Assembly: GCA_036005845.1 (NCBI GenBank)
Contig: DASYQD010000172.1
Span: forward strand, 1-17,979
Direction of reading: 5' to 3'
Origin: DASYQD01 sp036005845
Lineage (GTDB): Bacteria; Acidobacteriota; Thermoanaerobaculia; Multivoradales; JAIOJS01
Length of the DNA: 17,979 nucleotides
Below the pieces are notes generated by a model. It was not told the origin of the DNA and searched no databases. It saw nothing but the letters and a program-made list of their open reading frames with translations. A program made the translations under genes and the position numbers. This document shows, piece by piece, positions 7,072 through 14,057 of the stretch (positions within the stretch are counted from its first letter, which is position 1; each line of letters begins with the position of its first letter).

Positions 7072-8205
7072 ATGCAATGCGACGAGCTGCTTGCGCTGCA
7101 TCGCCAACTCGTCGCGATCCCGTCGGTGTCGGGAAGCGAAGCAGCGCTTTGCGGGTGGCTCGAGAACCTGCTGTGGGGGCGCGGCGTGAAGCCGCAGCGA
7201 TTGGGCGACACGCTGCTGGCCATCGCGCGCCACGGAGCAGGAAGCAAGGAGGGCGGGCCGCGGCCTTTGTTGTTGCTCGACACGCATCTCGACACGGTGC
7301 CTCCGGCGGAGGGGTGGAGTCGGGATCCGTTCGCTGCGGAGGTCGCGGACGGGCGGGTGTATGGGTTGGGCAGCAACGATGCGAAGGCGTCGGTGGCGGC
7401 GATGACGGCTGCGTTCCTCGCGCTTGCCGGCGAGCGGTTGCCGTTCGATCTCGGGCTGGCGCTGGTGGAGGGCGAGGAGACGCGCGGCACCGGGACGCAG
7501 CGCGTGCTTGCGGAGCTGGCGGAGCAGCGGGTGCCGCTGGTCGGGGCCGTATTCGGCGAGCCGACGGGGCTCGACGTGGCGACTTCGCAGAAGGGGCTGC
7601 TGGTGCTCGAGCTGGTGGCGTGCGGGCAGGGTTGTCACGCGGCGCACGCAGCCACGCTGGAGGCGGAGAACGCAGCGCTGGTGCTGGCGCGGGACCTGTT
7701 GACGTTGGCGACGGCCGAGCTGGCGCCTCGCCACGCGCGGCTGGGAGCGACGACGTTGCAGCCGACCGTGGTGCGCGCCGGCAACGCGCGCAATGTGGTG
7801 CCGAGCGAGGCGACCGCGGTGCTCGACGTGCGGACGACGCCCGCCGCATCGCACGCGGAGGTGGTGGCGCAGGTCCGCGCGCGGGTGGCGAGCGAGGTGC
7901 GGGTGCTGTCGAGCCGGCTCGAGCCGCGCGAGACGGCGGAGGACGCCGCGATCGTGCGGGCGGCGCTGCGTGCGCGGCCGGCGGCGAAGCTCTACGGCTC
8001 GCCGACGCTGTCGGACCTCGTGCACGTAACGGGCGCGCCAGCGATCAAGTGCGGCCCGGGCGCGAGCGAGCGCTCGCACACCGCCGACGAGTGGGTGGGC
8101 GAGGACGAGATCGTCGCCGGCGCCGACTTCTATGTCGCGCTGGTGCGCGAGCTGGCGAAGCTGGTGGAGAAGACGCCGCTGCTGGCAGCCGCGGAGCCGC
8201 GGTGA
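7072..8205 (+). CDS. argE: M20-family N-acylcitrulline/N-acylornithine deacylase (ArgE/DapE-like)
   Basis: Zinc hydrolase predicted to remove the acyl group from N-acylcitrulline, giving the citrulline used by ArgG. From the ATG at 7072 (377 aa), the M20 di-metal residues are His72 and Asp74 in DTHLDTVP, Asp103 in GSNDAK, Glu135/Glu136 in EGEETRG, Glu163 in FGEPTG, and His336 in ERSHTAD. GGAAG at 7059-7063 is the ribosome site, eight bases upstream. The family includes ArgE (acetylornithine), DapE (succinyl-diaminopimelate) and LysK, and members are hard to separate by eye. With a transcarbamylase acting on acylated ornithine, the natural substrate here should be acylcitrulline, possibly succinylcitrulline. 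The stop overlaps the argH GTG. Confidence 0.9.
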   Translation: MQCDELLALHRQLVAIPSVSGSEAALCGWLENLLWGRGVKPQRLGDTLLAIARHGAGSKEGGPRPLLLLDTHLDTVPPAEGWSRDPFAAEVADGRVYGLGSNDAKASVAAMTAAFLALAGERLPFDLGLALVEGEETRGTGTQRVLAELAEQRVPLVGAVFGEPTGLDVATSQKGLLVLELVACGQGCHAAHAATLEAENAALVLARDLLTLATAELAPRHARLGATTLQPTVVRAGNARNVVPSEATAVLDVRTTPAASHAEVVAQVRARVASEVRVLSSRLEPRETAEDAAIVRAALRARPAAKLYGSPTLSDLVHVTGAPAIKCGPGASERSHTADEWVGEDEIVAGADFYVALVRELAKLVEKTPLLAAAEPR

Positions 8206-9392
8206 CCCGCCTCTGGGACAAGGGCGAGCCGCTCGACGAGCGCGTGCTTCGCTATACCGCCGGCGAGGACCACCGGCTCGACTCGCGGCTCGTCCCCTAC
8301 GAGGTGCGCGCGAGCATCGCGCACGCCGAGATGCTCGCCGCGCAAAGGCTGCTCGCGGCCGACGATCTCGCAGCGATTCGCGGCGGGCTCGAAGCCCTCG
8401 GCGCCGCGCACGCCGCCGGCGAATGGCAGATCGAGCTCGCCGAGGAGGACGCGCAGACCGCGCTCGAAGAGCGGCTCGCAGCGCGCATCGGCGAGCCGGC
8501 GCGGCGCGTCCACCTCGGCCGCTCGCGTAACGACCAGGTGCTGACGTCGCTGCGCCTCTACCTGCGCGACGCGGTGGAGACGCTGGCGGCAAGCGCCGAG
8601 AGCGTGGCCGTGGCGCTCGACGCGCTGGCCGCGCGCGAAGCCGACACGCCGCTCCCCGGCTACACCCACTCGCAGCCGGCGATGCCCAGCTCGGTACCGC
8701 TCTGGGCCGGCGGCTTCGCGGCGGCGTTGCGGGACGATGCCGCGGGCATCGCGGGTGTGCAGCGGCGCCTCGACGTCTGCCCCCTCGGCTCGGCCGCCGG
8801 CTACGGCGTGCCGCTGCTGCCGCTCGACCGCGAAGCGACGGCGCGCGCGCTCGGCTTCACCGCGCCGCAAGAACCCGTCACCGCGGTGCAGCTCTCTCGC
8901 GGCAAAGCGGAAGCGCAACTCCTCTTCGAGCTCGCGCTGCTGATGCAGGACCTCGGACGCCTCGCCGCCGACGTCATCCTGTTCAACATGGCCGAGCTCG
9001 GCTACGTCGAGCTCGCAGCGGAGCTCACCACCGGCTCGTCGATCATGCCGCAGAAGCGCAACCCCGACGTCTTCGAGCTCGTGCGCGGCCGGATCGCCAC
9101 CGCGCAAGCTTGCCTGCACGAAGTGCTGGCGATCACCGCCAAGCTACCCTCCGGCTACCACCGCGACCTGCAGCTCCTCAAGGCACCCCTCTTCCGCGGC
9201 ATCGACCTCGCCGAAGAAACCTGCGGCGTCATGGCCCACGCCCTGGCCGGTGTGCGCTTCCGCCGAGATCGCATCCGCCTCGACCCCTCGCTCTACGCCA
9301 CCGAAGAGGCTTACCGCCTCGTGCTCGACGAAGGTATCCCGTTCCGCGAAGCGTACCGGCGTGTAGCCGCGAAAGTCCATAGGGATAGGTGA
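8202..9392 (+). CDS. argH: argininosuccinate lyase, short at the C-terminus
   Basis: Splits argininosuccinate into arginine and fumarate. The GTG start at 8202 overlaps the previous stop. Motifs are GRSRNDQV (106-113), YTHSQPAMPSS (154-164) with the Thr-His pair, and the superfamily signature GSSIMPQKRNPD (278-289), whose second serine, Ser280, is the likely catalytic base. The protein is 396 aa, whereas family members are usually about 440-470. It ends a few residues after the conserved segment IPFREAYRRVAAKV (379-392), so the last helices of the C-terminal domain are missing. No continuation is visible in other frames. The stop falls where composition changes into the lower-GC neighbour, which suggests 3' replacement by an insertion. 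Catalytic residues are intact, so it may still work. Confidence 0.93.
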   Translation: MTRLWDKGEPLDERVLRYTAGEDHRLDSRLVPYEVRASIAHAEMLAAQRLLAADDLAAIRGGLEALGAAHAAGEWQIELAEEDAQTALEERLAARIGEPARRVHLGRSRNDQVLTSLRLYLRDAVETLAASAESVAVALDALAAREADTPLPGYTHSQPAMPSSVPLWAGGFAAALRDDAAGIAGVQRRLDVCPLGSAAGYGVPLLPLDREATARALGFTAPQEPVTAVQLSRGKAEAQLLFELALLMQDLGRLAADVILFNMAELGYVELAAELTTGSSIMPQKRNPDVFELVRGRIATAQACLHEVLAITAKLPSGYHRDLQLLKAPLFRGIDLAEETCGVMAHALAGVRFRRDRIRLDPSLYATEEAYRLVLDEGIPFREAYRRVAAKVHRDR

Positions 9393-9422
9393 GTCGCGCT
9401 CAGGCCGCCTTTATGGGGATAG
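9379..9422. repeat. imperfect 10-bp direct repeat at the argH/island junction
   Basis: ATAGGGATAG at 9379-9388 recurs as ATGGGGATAG at 9413-9422 (9 of 10 identical, 34 bp apart). It flanks the argH stop and supplies the GGGGA ribosome site of the next gene. It may be an insertion footprint, but so short a match can arise by chance. Confidence 0.3.
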
Positions 9423-9426
9423 TTCT

Positions 9427-10185
9427 ATGGCAGATCCAAAGCGCTGCTTCGTGATCGCACCGATCGGCAAACCCGGGACGCCGACGCGTGACCGCTCGGA
9501 CAAAGTTCTGCGATTCCTTATCGCTCCAGTGGTCAAGGAGCTTGGATACTCAGAACCTAGGCGAGCGGACCACATCAATGAGCCGGGTATGATCACAGCT
9601 CAAGTGATCGAACGCATCGTCGAGGATGAGCTCGTGGTCGTTGACCTTACGGGCGCCAACGCAAACGTCTACTACGAACTCGCTATCCGGCACGCAATCA
9701 AGCGCCCCTTCGTGCATCTGATTGACATAAGCGAACCCATACCATTTGATATCTCGCCGGTTCGGACCATACACGTCGATATCCAAGATCTGAACAGCGT
9801 CGAGCAGGCGAAGGACGAGCTAAAACGTCAGATTGTCGCTGCCGAAGCTGCGCCAGATCGCATTGAAAACCCGATCTCCATGGCGCTGGACTTAAAGGCG
9901 CTTCGTCAGAGTACCGACCCGGTTGCCCAAGCCATTGCAACCCTCACAGCTGAAACGGCGCAATTGCGGGAGGTAGTCGCCTCGGTTCGTCATGACTTCC
10001 GCGTGCTCGACCGAATGAGGCCGCTAGACGAGATTGGCCAAGCCCTTCGTCACCTTGAGTACAAACTAGATGACATGGATTTCGACGAAGCCAAGAGCGC
10101 AATCGACGATGTGGCGGACAAGGTTGAATCTCTCGGCTCGGCCATCGACGAGGTCCGGGACGCTCTCCACGGCATGGGATCTTAG
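9427..10185 (+). CDS. nucleoside 2-deoxyribosyltransferase/TIR-like domain protein with coiled-coil tail
   Basis: Probable nucleotide-acting or signalling protein; exact role unknown. Residues 5-100 read like the nucleoside 2-deoxyribosyltransferase-like fold often seen in bacterial conflict genes. The pattern is CFVIAPIG at the first strand (7-14), ADHI (47-50), then VVVDLTGANANVYYELAIRHA (70-90) with Asp73 and Glu84 at positions expected for nucleophile/active-site acids, followed by KRPFVHLID. Residues about 155-250 are charged helices (TAETAQLREVVASVRHDF; LGSAIDEVRDAL), likely coiled coil for oligomerisation or partner binding. GGGGA at 9415-9419 precedes the ATG. Its base composition and codons (ATA, TTA, AAA) are clearly less GC-rich than those of the neighbours, pointing to horizontal transfer. 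It could be an NAD(+)- or nucleotide-degrading immune effector or a sensor. No partner gene is adjacent. Confidence 0.75.
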   Translation: MADPKRCFVIAPIGKPGTPTRDRSDKVLRFLIAPVVKELGYSEPRRADHINEPGMITAQVIERIVEDELVVVDLTGANANVYYELAIRHAIKRPFVHLIDISEPIPFDISPVRTIHVDIQDLNSVEQAKDELKRQIVAAEAAPDRIENPISMALDLKALRQSTDPVAQAIATLTAETAQLREVVASVRHDFRVLDRMRPLDEIGQALRHLEYKLDDMDFDEAKSAIDDVADKVESLGSAIDEVRDALHGMGS

Positions 10186-10218
10186 GGCCAGCGTTCCTTA
10201 TTGCCTGCCAAGATGGTG

Positions 10219-10246
10219 TTGACTGTACATGCCCGTCGACAATGAT
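10219..10246 (+). promoter_or_regulatory. possible sigma70-type promoter for hicBA
   Basis: TTGACT (10219-10224, 5 of 6 to consensus) is followed after 16 bases by AATGAT (10241-10246, 4 of 6). It lies in the 190-bp spacer before hicB and would give a leader of about 120 nt containing the hairpin at 10267-10284. A second -10-like TATTCT at 10352 lacks a -35 partner. Match quality is modest. Confidence 0.35.
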
Positions 10247-10266
10247 CACTCAACCCAGCCCCGCCC

Positions 10267-10284
10267 AGATCCGGTTGCGGATCT
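10267..10284. promoter_or_regulatory. perfect 7-bp inverted repeat (hairpin or operator)
   Basis: AGATCCG-GTTG-CGGATCT forms a perfect stem of seven pairs with a 4-nt loop. It lies between the end of the 9427-10185 gene and hicB. With no following T-run it is a weak terminator candidate. It could instead be an operator bound by a Hic antitoxin complex or another regulator. Confidence 0.45.
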
Positions 10285-10375
10285 AGCGTTGCACCAGCTG
10301 AAGAACTTGTGGAGTGCCCGGCGGAGCTAATGCGCGCCCGGTGGCCGGTGGTATTCTGAGCTGCGAGGGACATCC

Positions 10376-10597
10376 ATGGGCGCCAACCTTACTGCCGTCT
10401 ACCGCAAGGTCCCTGAGGGCTACATCGCCTTCGTCGAGGAGCTTCCCGGCGCTAACACGCAGGGGGCTAGCCTTGAGGAGGCTCGAGAGAATCTTCGCGA
10501 AGCCGTTCAGCTCGTGCTCGAAGCGAATCGGGCGCTCGCTGAAGAGGAGCTGGAAGGCGTCGAAGCGATCCGCGAAAGCTTCACGCTCGTCGGTTGA
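10376..10597 (+). CDS. hicB: HicB-family antitoxin (short form)
   Basis: Small antitoxin predicted to bind and block the HicA mRNA interferase encoded next to it. The 73-aa protein has the HicB pattern: an N-terminal strand pair around LTAVYRKVPEGYIAFVEELPG (5-25), then QGASLEEARENLREAVQLVLEANR (29-52). It is the short type, with no added ribbon-helix-helix or HTH DNA-binding domain. GAGGGA at 10365-10370 sits five bases before the ATG. The hicB-hicA order is the reverse of the classical arrangement, as is common for short HicB pairs. Its stop overlaps the toxin start. Confidence 0.88.
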   Translation: MGANLTAVYRKVPEGYIAFVEELPGANTQGASLEEARENLREAVQLVLEANRALAEEELEGVEAIRESFTLVG

Positions 10598-10782
10598 AGC
10601 GTCGAGACCTTCTCCGTCATCTCGAGCGGCACGGCTGCGAGCTCCTCCGCGAAGGAGCGAATCACACGGTCTACGTGAACCGGGGGTTACGAAAGGCGAC
10701 CGTCGTGCCTCGCCACCGCGAGATCAACGAGTTCCTGGCAGCGAAGATTTGCAAGGACCTCGAGGTTCCGCGGCCTGCGTAG
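10594..10782 (+). CDS. hicA: HicA-family toxin (mRNA interferase)
   Basis: Predicted double-stranded-RNA-binding-fold ribonuclease that cleaves mRNA when freed from HicB. The protein has 62 residues, with the HicA order: KRRDLLRHLERHGCELLREG, the His24-containing ANHTVYVN, then VVPRHREINEFLAAKICKDLEV. His24 occupies the usual catalytic place (GSHH in many members). The start is TTG at 10594 within the hicB stop (TTGA), which implies coupling and low toxin yield relative to antitoxin. The 3' part is antisense to the end of the frameshifted minus-strand gene at 10671-11374. Confidence 0.88.
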   Translation: MKRRDLLRHLERHGCELLREGANHTVYVNRGLRKATVVPRHREINEFLAAKICKDLEVPRPA

Positions 10783-11374
10783 GCGGTCGGCAGAGCCACC
10801 CGCGCAGGGCTTTGCTCCCTCGTCCGTCGCGACTCGACGGTCACTTCGAACTCCTGCGAGGCGATCGCGCGTTCCTGGTGGAGGAGCTCGATCCGCCACG
10901 TGCCAGGGACGAGCTCCCACGGATTGTCGAAGCGCCAGCCCGTGAAGCGAGGGAAGCGCGCGTTCATCGGGTTGTCCCATTCGTCCACTATGGTGCTGCT
11001 GCACGTGCTGGGGTGCACGATCGGCGGATGGGTGACTCGCGTGCGTAGCTGCACCTCGGTGAGGACTCCGGCCGTTCGATGCGTACCTCGATGCCGAGGC
11101 TGAGGCCGAGTCGTGCGCGCACCTGGTCGGGCGGGGCGAGGAACTTGGGCGTCCAGTAGGTGGGAACCTGGCCGATCGAGCCTTCCCCGGTGTCAGGCGC
11201 GGGAAGGCGGTCGCCTTCGTGCTCGGTGATCACGCTGCCAGCGCCGAGGATCTGCGCCGTCACCGCCGGAGCCGTTGCTGTCGTCGCGTGACGTCCGGCG
11301 CAGCTCGCGACGAGCACCGCCAATGCGGCGCATGCGATGCGGACGTGCCGTGAACCGACATGCGGCTTTGCCAT
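10671..11374 (-). pseudogene. frameshifted DUF3859-type lipoprotein gene
   Basis: The N-terminal part starts at an ATG (11374-11372) and has a lipoprotein signal: a basic start, the hydrophobic run IACAALAVLVAS, and lipobox Cys25. It then carries a stretch ending RARLGLSLGIEVRIER. The continuation lies in another frame, starting near GVLTEVQLRTRVTHPPIV, then FTGWRFDNPWELVPGTWRIEL and ASQEFEVTVE. Joined, the two match the DUF3859 domain order as I recall it. One lost G in the GC-run near 11070-11074 would explain the break. After EFEVTVES (about 10830) the frame runs on antisense to hicA before a TAG at 10671, so the original 3' end may also have been replaced. A base-calling error at the GC-run is possible. 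Confidence 0.65.
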
Positions 11375-11476
11375 GGCTTGGCTCGCGAAGCTCGCAGTCT
11401 ACGGCCAGCGACCGCGAGGCTGAGCGATCTCACTGTCGTTTTCCGTTTGTGTAGCATGACGGGAGAGGGCATCGCC

Positions 11477-12028
11477 ATGGTCAACGTTGCGACCAAGCTC
11501 ACCTACGAGGACTACCTGCTCTTCCCCGAGGACGACGATCTGCGCCACGAGCTGATCGAGGGGGAGCACGAGGTGACTCCAGCGCCGGGTAGGTGGCACC
11601 AACACTCGCTTCAGAACCTCAACCGCATCCTCGACTGGTTCGTGCACGAGCACGGGCTTGGTTGGGTCTACTTTGCCCCCTTCGAGGTCAAGCTCTCGTT
11701 CTGGAGCGCAGTCCAGCCAGACCTGCTGTTCGTCTCCCGCGCCCGACAAGCGGCATTCACCGACCGCGGCATCGCAGGGCCTCCCGATCTCGTCGTCGAA
11801 GTGCTGTCGCCGAGCACCCGCAAGCGCGACCAGACGCGCAAGCTCGCGCTGTACGAGAAGCATGGAGTGCCCGAGTACTGGATCCTCGATCACGAGCTCA
11901 AGCGCATCGTCGTCTACCGGCTTCACGGCGACCGCTACGACGCGCCCGAGGAGCTGGTGGCGCCGGCGGTGCTGCGCACGGCGCTGTTGCCGGGCCTCGA
12001 GATCCCGCTCGCCGACCTCTTCAGCTGA
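11477..12028 (+). CDS. Uma2-family putative restriction-endonuclease-fold protein
   Basis: Uma2 (DUF820) proteins have a PD-(D/E)XK nuclease fold and mostly unknown roles, often in multicopy accessory gene sets. Visible here are TYEDYLLFPEDDDLRHELIEGE (10-31), VQPDLLFVSR with an acidic residue, GPPDLVVEVLSPSTRKRDQTRKL with the E-x-x-SPST signature, and YEKHGVPEYWILDH. The ATG at 11477 is preferred, with GGGAGAGGG at 11461-11469 seven bases upstream. This gives 183 aa, normal for the family. Upstream in-frame ATGs at 11456 and 11360 lack support. The 102-bp spacer to the divergent lipoprotein pseudogene shows no clear promoter. It converges on the minus-strand gene with a two-base gap. Confidence 0.88.
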   Translation: MVNVATKLTYEDYLLFPEDDDLRHELIEGEHEVTPAPGRWHQHSLQNLNRILDWFVHEHGLGWVYFAPFEVKLSFWSAVQPDLLFVSRARQAAFTDRGIAGPPDLVVEVLSPSTRKRDQTRKLALYEKHGVPEYWILDHELKRIVVYRLHGDRYDAPEELVAPAVLRTALLPGLEIPLADLFS

Positions 12029-12030
12029 CG

Positions 12031-12957
12031 TTACGACCAACCTTCGGCTGGGACGCCGCGCCGTAGCATGCGGTACCTCAGCTCGACCACCGTGCGCCCC
12101 CACAGCGTGAAGACCTGATCCGCGCGCAGGATGCCGTCGTCGTCGACGTAGACGCGCAGCCGGTCGCGGAAGGAGGGGATCTGCTGCGCGTGGTGGCGGC
12201 CGCGCCCATCCATGAGCTGGAAGTAGAAGCCGGGATCGCCGAAACGGTGGCCCTCGGTGTCGAGCAGGAGGTCGCCCGTAGAGCCGACAGCGATGCGGAA
12301 GATCTCGGTGGCGTTGCCGCGCGGCAGCGGGAAGACGATCTTCAGACAGCGTTCGCCCGACGGCAGGTCGACGATGCCGTAGAGGCCCGAGTAGAGCGCC
12401 TCGCCGGTGGATTTGAGCAGCCGATACCAGATGGTGTGGCGCACTGGTCTTTCATCACCCGGATGTCCCGCCGGCCCGGCGCGCAAGCGGATGATCTCGC
12501 TGCGCAGGCCGCGCGAGGTCTCGCGCGCGTTCATCGGCAGGTTGAGCTGCTGCAGGCGCCGGCTGTAGAGGCGGCGCAGCAGGCTGCCGCCGGCCCAGAA
12601 CCAGGGGCTCCACAGCACCCACATCTCGAGCTCGAACTCGGTGGTGCGTTCGTAGAAGGCGGCGATCTCGGGGTGAAGGCGGGCACGCGAGGCGGCATCG
12701 AGCCCGAGCTGGTCGATGGTGAAGAGACCGGCGCCGTCACCCGGCTCGTCGCCGCGGCGGCGCTTCGCGGCGCGCTCGATGGTCAGGCCCTCGCTCGCCG
12801 CCAGCCGTTCGAGGTAGCTGTCGCCGATCGTGTCGACCATGCCGTACGGCGCCGCCAACCACGGCACCGCCGCGGGCTCGATCCGCCTGCCAAGGGCGAT
12901 CACCCACTGCTGGCTCAGCCAGTCCTGCAGCCGCTGCGACGGGTAGGCGAAGGCCAC
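12031..12957 (-). CDS. conserved hypothetical protein
   Basis: Function unknown. The 308-aa product starts at a GTG (12957-12955). It contains HPEIAAFYERTTEFELEMWVLWSPWFWAGG (about 95-124), SRRLQQLNLPMNARETSRGL, LKIVFPLPRGNATEIFRI, HRFGDPGFYFQL and RLRVYVDDDGILRADQVFTLWG. These blocks resemble a family of hypothetical proteins I recall from Actinobacteria and other high-GC bacteria, without assigned activity. No signal peptide is evident and no catalytic motif is recognised. The gene is the second of a two-gene minus operon, 12 bases after the TAG of the upstream gene and in the same frame. The ribosome site is weak, so translation probably depends on coupling. Confidence 0.7.
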   Translation of the reverse strand: MAFAYPSQRLQDWLSQQWVIALGRRIEPAAVPWLAAPYGMVDTIGDSYLERLAASEGLTIERAAKRRRGDEPGDGAGLFTIDQLGLDAASRARLHPEIAAFYERTTEFELEMWVLWSPWFWAGGSLLRRLYSRRLQQLNLPMNARETSRGLRSEIIRLRAGPAGHPGDERPVRHTIWYRLLKSTGEALYSGLYGIVDLPSGERCLKIVFPLPRGNATEIFRIAVGSTGDLLLDTEGHRFGDPGFYFQLMDGRGRHHAQQIPSFRDRLRVYVDDDGILRADQVFTLWGRTVVELRYRMLRRGVPAEGWS

Positions 12958-12969
12958 TGCGACCGCCAG

Positions 12970-13950
12970 CTACGGCGCGTAGTCGAACGTCCAGGTCTCG
13001 GTCGCCTTCTGCGAGCGCGGCGCGCCGGCGCTGCCGGGCGCGTGCTCGATCTCGACGGCGAGCGAGCGCGTGCAGCGGTGGGGAAGGAGCGTGTCGGGCT
13101 CGGCGACGACCACGAAGGACTGCTCCATGGTGAGATTGCGGACGCCGGCCGTGGCGCTGAGGTTGAGCCGCTCGATGGTGCGCGCCACGTCCTCGGTATC
13201 CGGGCGCGAGACCATGTGCAGCTCGACGCAGCGGCGAGCGGTGTCGCTCGCGTCGCACGCCACCTTGCCGGCGAGGCGCGCCTCGACCACCAGGTCGACC
13301 ACGTACTCGGTGCCGGGGAACTTGCCGCGCCGCCGCTGGGTGAGCGGCCGGCCGGGCTCGAGCGCGAGCCCATTCCAGAAACCGACCCAGACCGACCACT
13401 GCTGCTTGGCGATCGCGGCGAGCCCGGCATCGGTGAAGATGGCGCGCACGGTTTGCCGCTGCTGCCTGGGCAATGGTGCGCTGGCAAGGATCTTCTCGAG
13501 CTCGGCGCGGATAGGGTCGGTGCCTTCGACTTTCACCAGGTTGCCGCCGCCATCGACGACGAGCACGGGGATGCGCTCCGCCACCCCATCGATCAGCGCC
13601 TGGAGCGGGTCGAGGCTCGGGAGCGGTTTGCCGTCGGGCCCTTTGAACACGCCCGGCGGTTTGGGCTCGCGCGGCGTTTCGCTGAGCCGGCGCGCGATGA
13701 CGATCTGGTCGCCGCGGCGAGAGACGTTGAGGTCGTACGCAGTGACCGTGTGGGTCGTCGAGGTGCCGCCGTTCTGCATCACACGTGTGCGGTCGGAGGT
13801 GTAGCTGACCCTTGCCTTCACGGTCTCGGGCCAGGCGAACCGCAGCTTCGTCGGCGCGGGCGCCGCCGCGAGCAGCGGCAGCGTGGCGGTCGCGCACGCG
13901 ACCGTCGACACGAGGCCGAGCCGTGACCAATCGCGAGCCTGCCGGCGCAT
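12970..13950 (-). CDS. secreted hypothetical protein
   Basis: Function unknown; no family recognised. The 326-aa product begins with a typical Sec signal: MRRQARDWSR basic segment, a hydrophobic run to about residue 28, and a likely cleavage after AAA near 28-30. The mature part is mostly beta-rich without membrane segments and has Cys residues near CDASDTARRC and PHRCTRSLAVEIEH. It should be periplasmic or exported. The gene is the first of a minus-strand pair and is divergent from the dehydrogenase operon across a 107-bp spacer. The composition is like the genome's core, so no transfer is implied. Confidence 0.7.
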   Translation of the reverse strand: MRRQARDWSRLGLVSTVACATATLPLLAAAPAPTKLRFAWPETVKARVSYTSDRTRVMQNGGTSTTHTVTAYDLNVSRRGDQIVIARRLSETPREPKPPGVFKGPDGKPLPSLDPLQALIDGVAERIPVLVVDGGGNLVKVEGTDPIRAELEKILASAPLPRQQRQTVRAIFTDAGLAAIAKQQWSVWVGFWNGLALEPGRPLTQRRRGKFPGTEYVVDLVVEARLAGKVACDASDTARRCVELHMVSRPDTEDVARTIERLNLSATAGVRNLTMEQSFVVVAEPDTLLPHRCTRSLAVEIEHAPGSAGAPRSQKATETWTFDYAP

Positions 13951-14057
13951 GGGATCTCCCTTGCGGAAGGCGCGACGCTACAGCAGGTGGGTGCGCCACG
14001 CCATGACCTCCGGCCCGCGGCGCCGCCGCCCTGATACCATCGCCGCCGACCACCGCG
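13951..14057. other. divergent spacer, promoters expected but not identified
   Basis: These 107 bases separate the starts of the minus-strand secreted-protein gene and the E1alpha gene, so both promoters should lie here. I see TGATACCAT at about 14034-14042 as a possible -10-like element on the plus strand, but no matching -35. There is no clear Shine-Dalgarno before the E1alpha ATG, so a very short or leaderless transcript is possible. Confidence 0.4.

Larger units (their letters stand above)
6872..7072 (+). other. bridging small reading frame between argB and argE, coding status doubtful
   Basis: A 66-codon frame begins at an ATG overlapping the argB stop (ATGA) and ends at a TGA overlapping the next ATG (TGATG). 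Its start therefore looks coupled to argB and its end coupled to the hydrolase gene. The product would be Arg/Ala-rich with no recognisable domain, and the frame runs through both arms and the loop of the 6907-7035 inverted repeat. I favour a non-coding element insertion that happens to stay open. Translation could nonetheless carry ribosomes across the spacer to argE. Confidence 0.25.

Noticed and set aside
4605..7490. Minus-strand open frame of 961 codons opposite argD, argF', argB and argE
   Set aside because: Arg/His-rich, no domain, and lies opposite four well-recognised genes. Long antisense frames are expected at this GC content.
12036..12053. Bidirectional terminator hairpin (CCAACC-TTC-GGCTGG) between Uma2 and the convergent gene
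   Set aside because: Six-base stem with a mismatch, no T-run, and inside the coding end of the minus gene; not convincing.
12190..13926. Plus-strand open frame of 578 codons opposite the two hypothetical genes
   Set aside because: The minus strand has a proper signal peptide, conserved blocks and operon spacing. The plus frame is Arg/Ala/Glu-rich with no domain.
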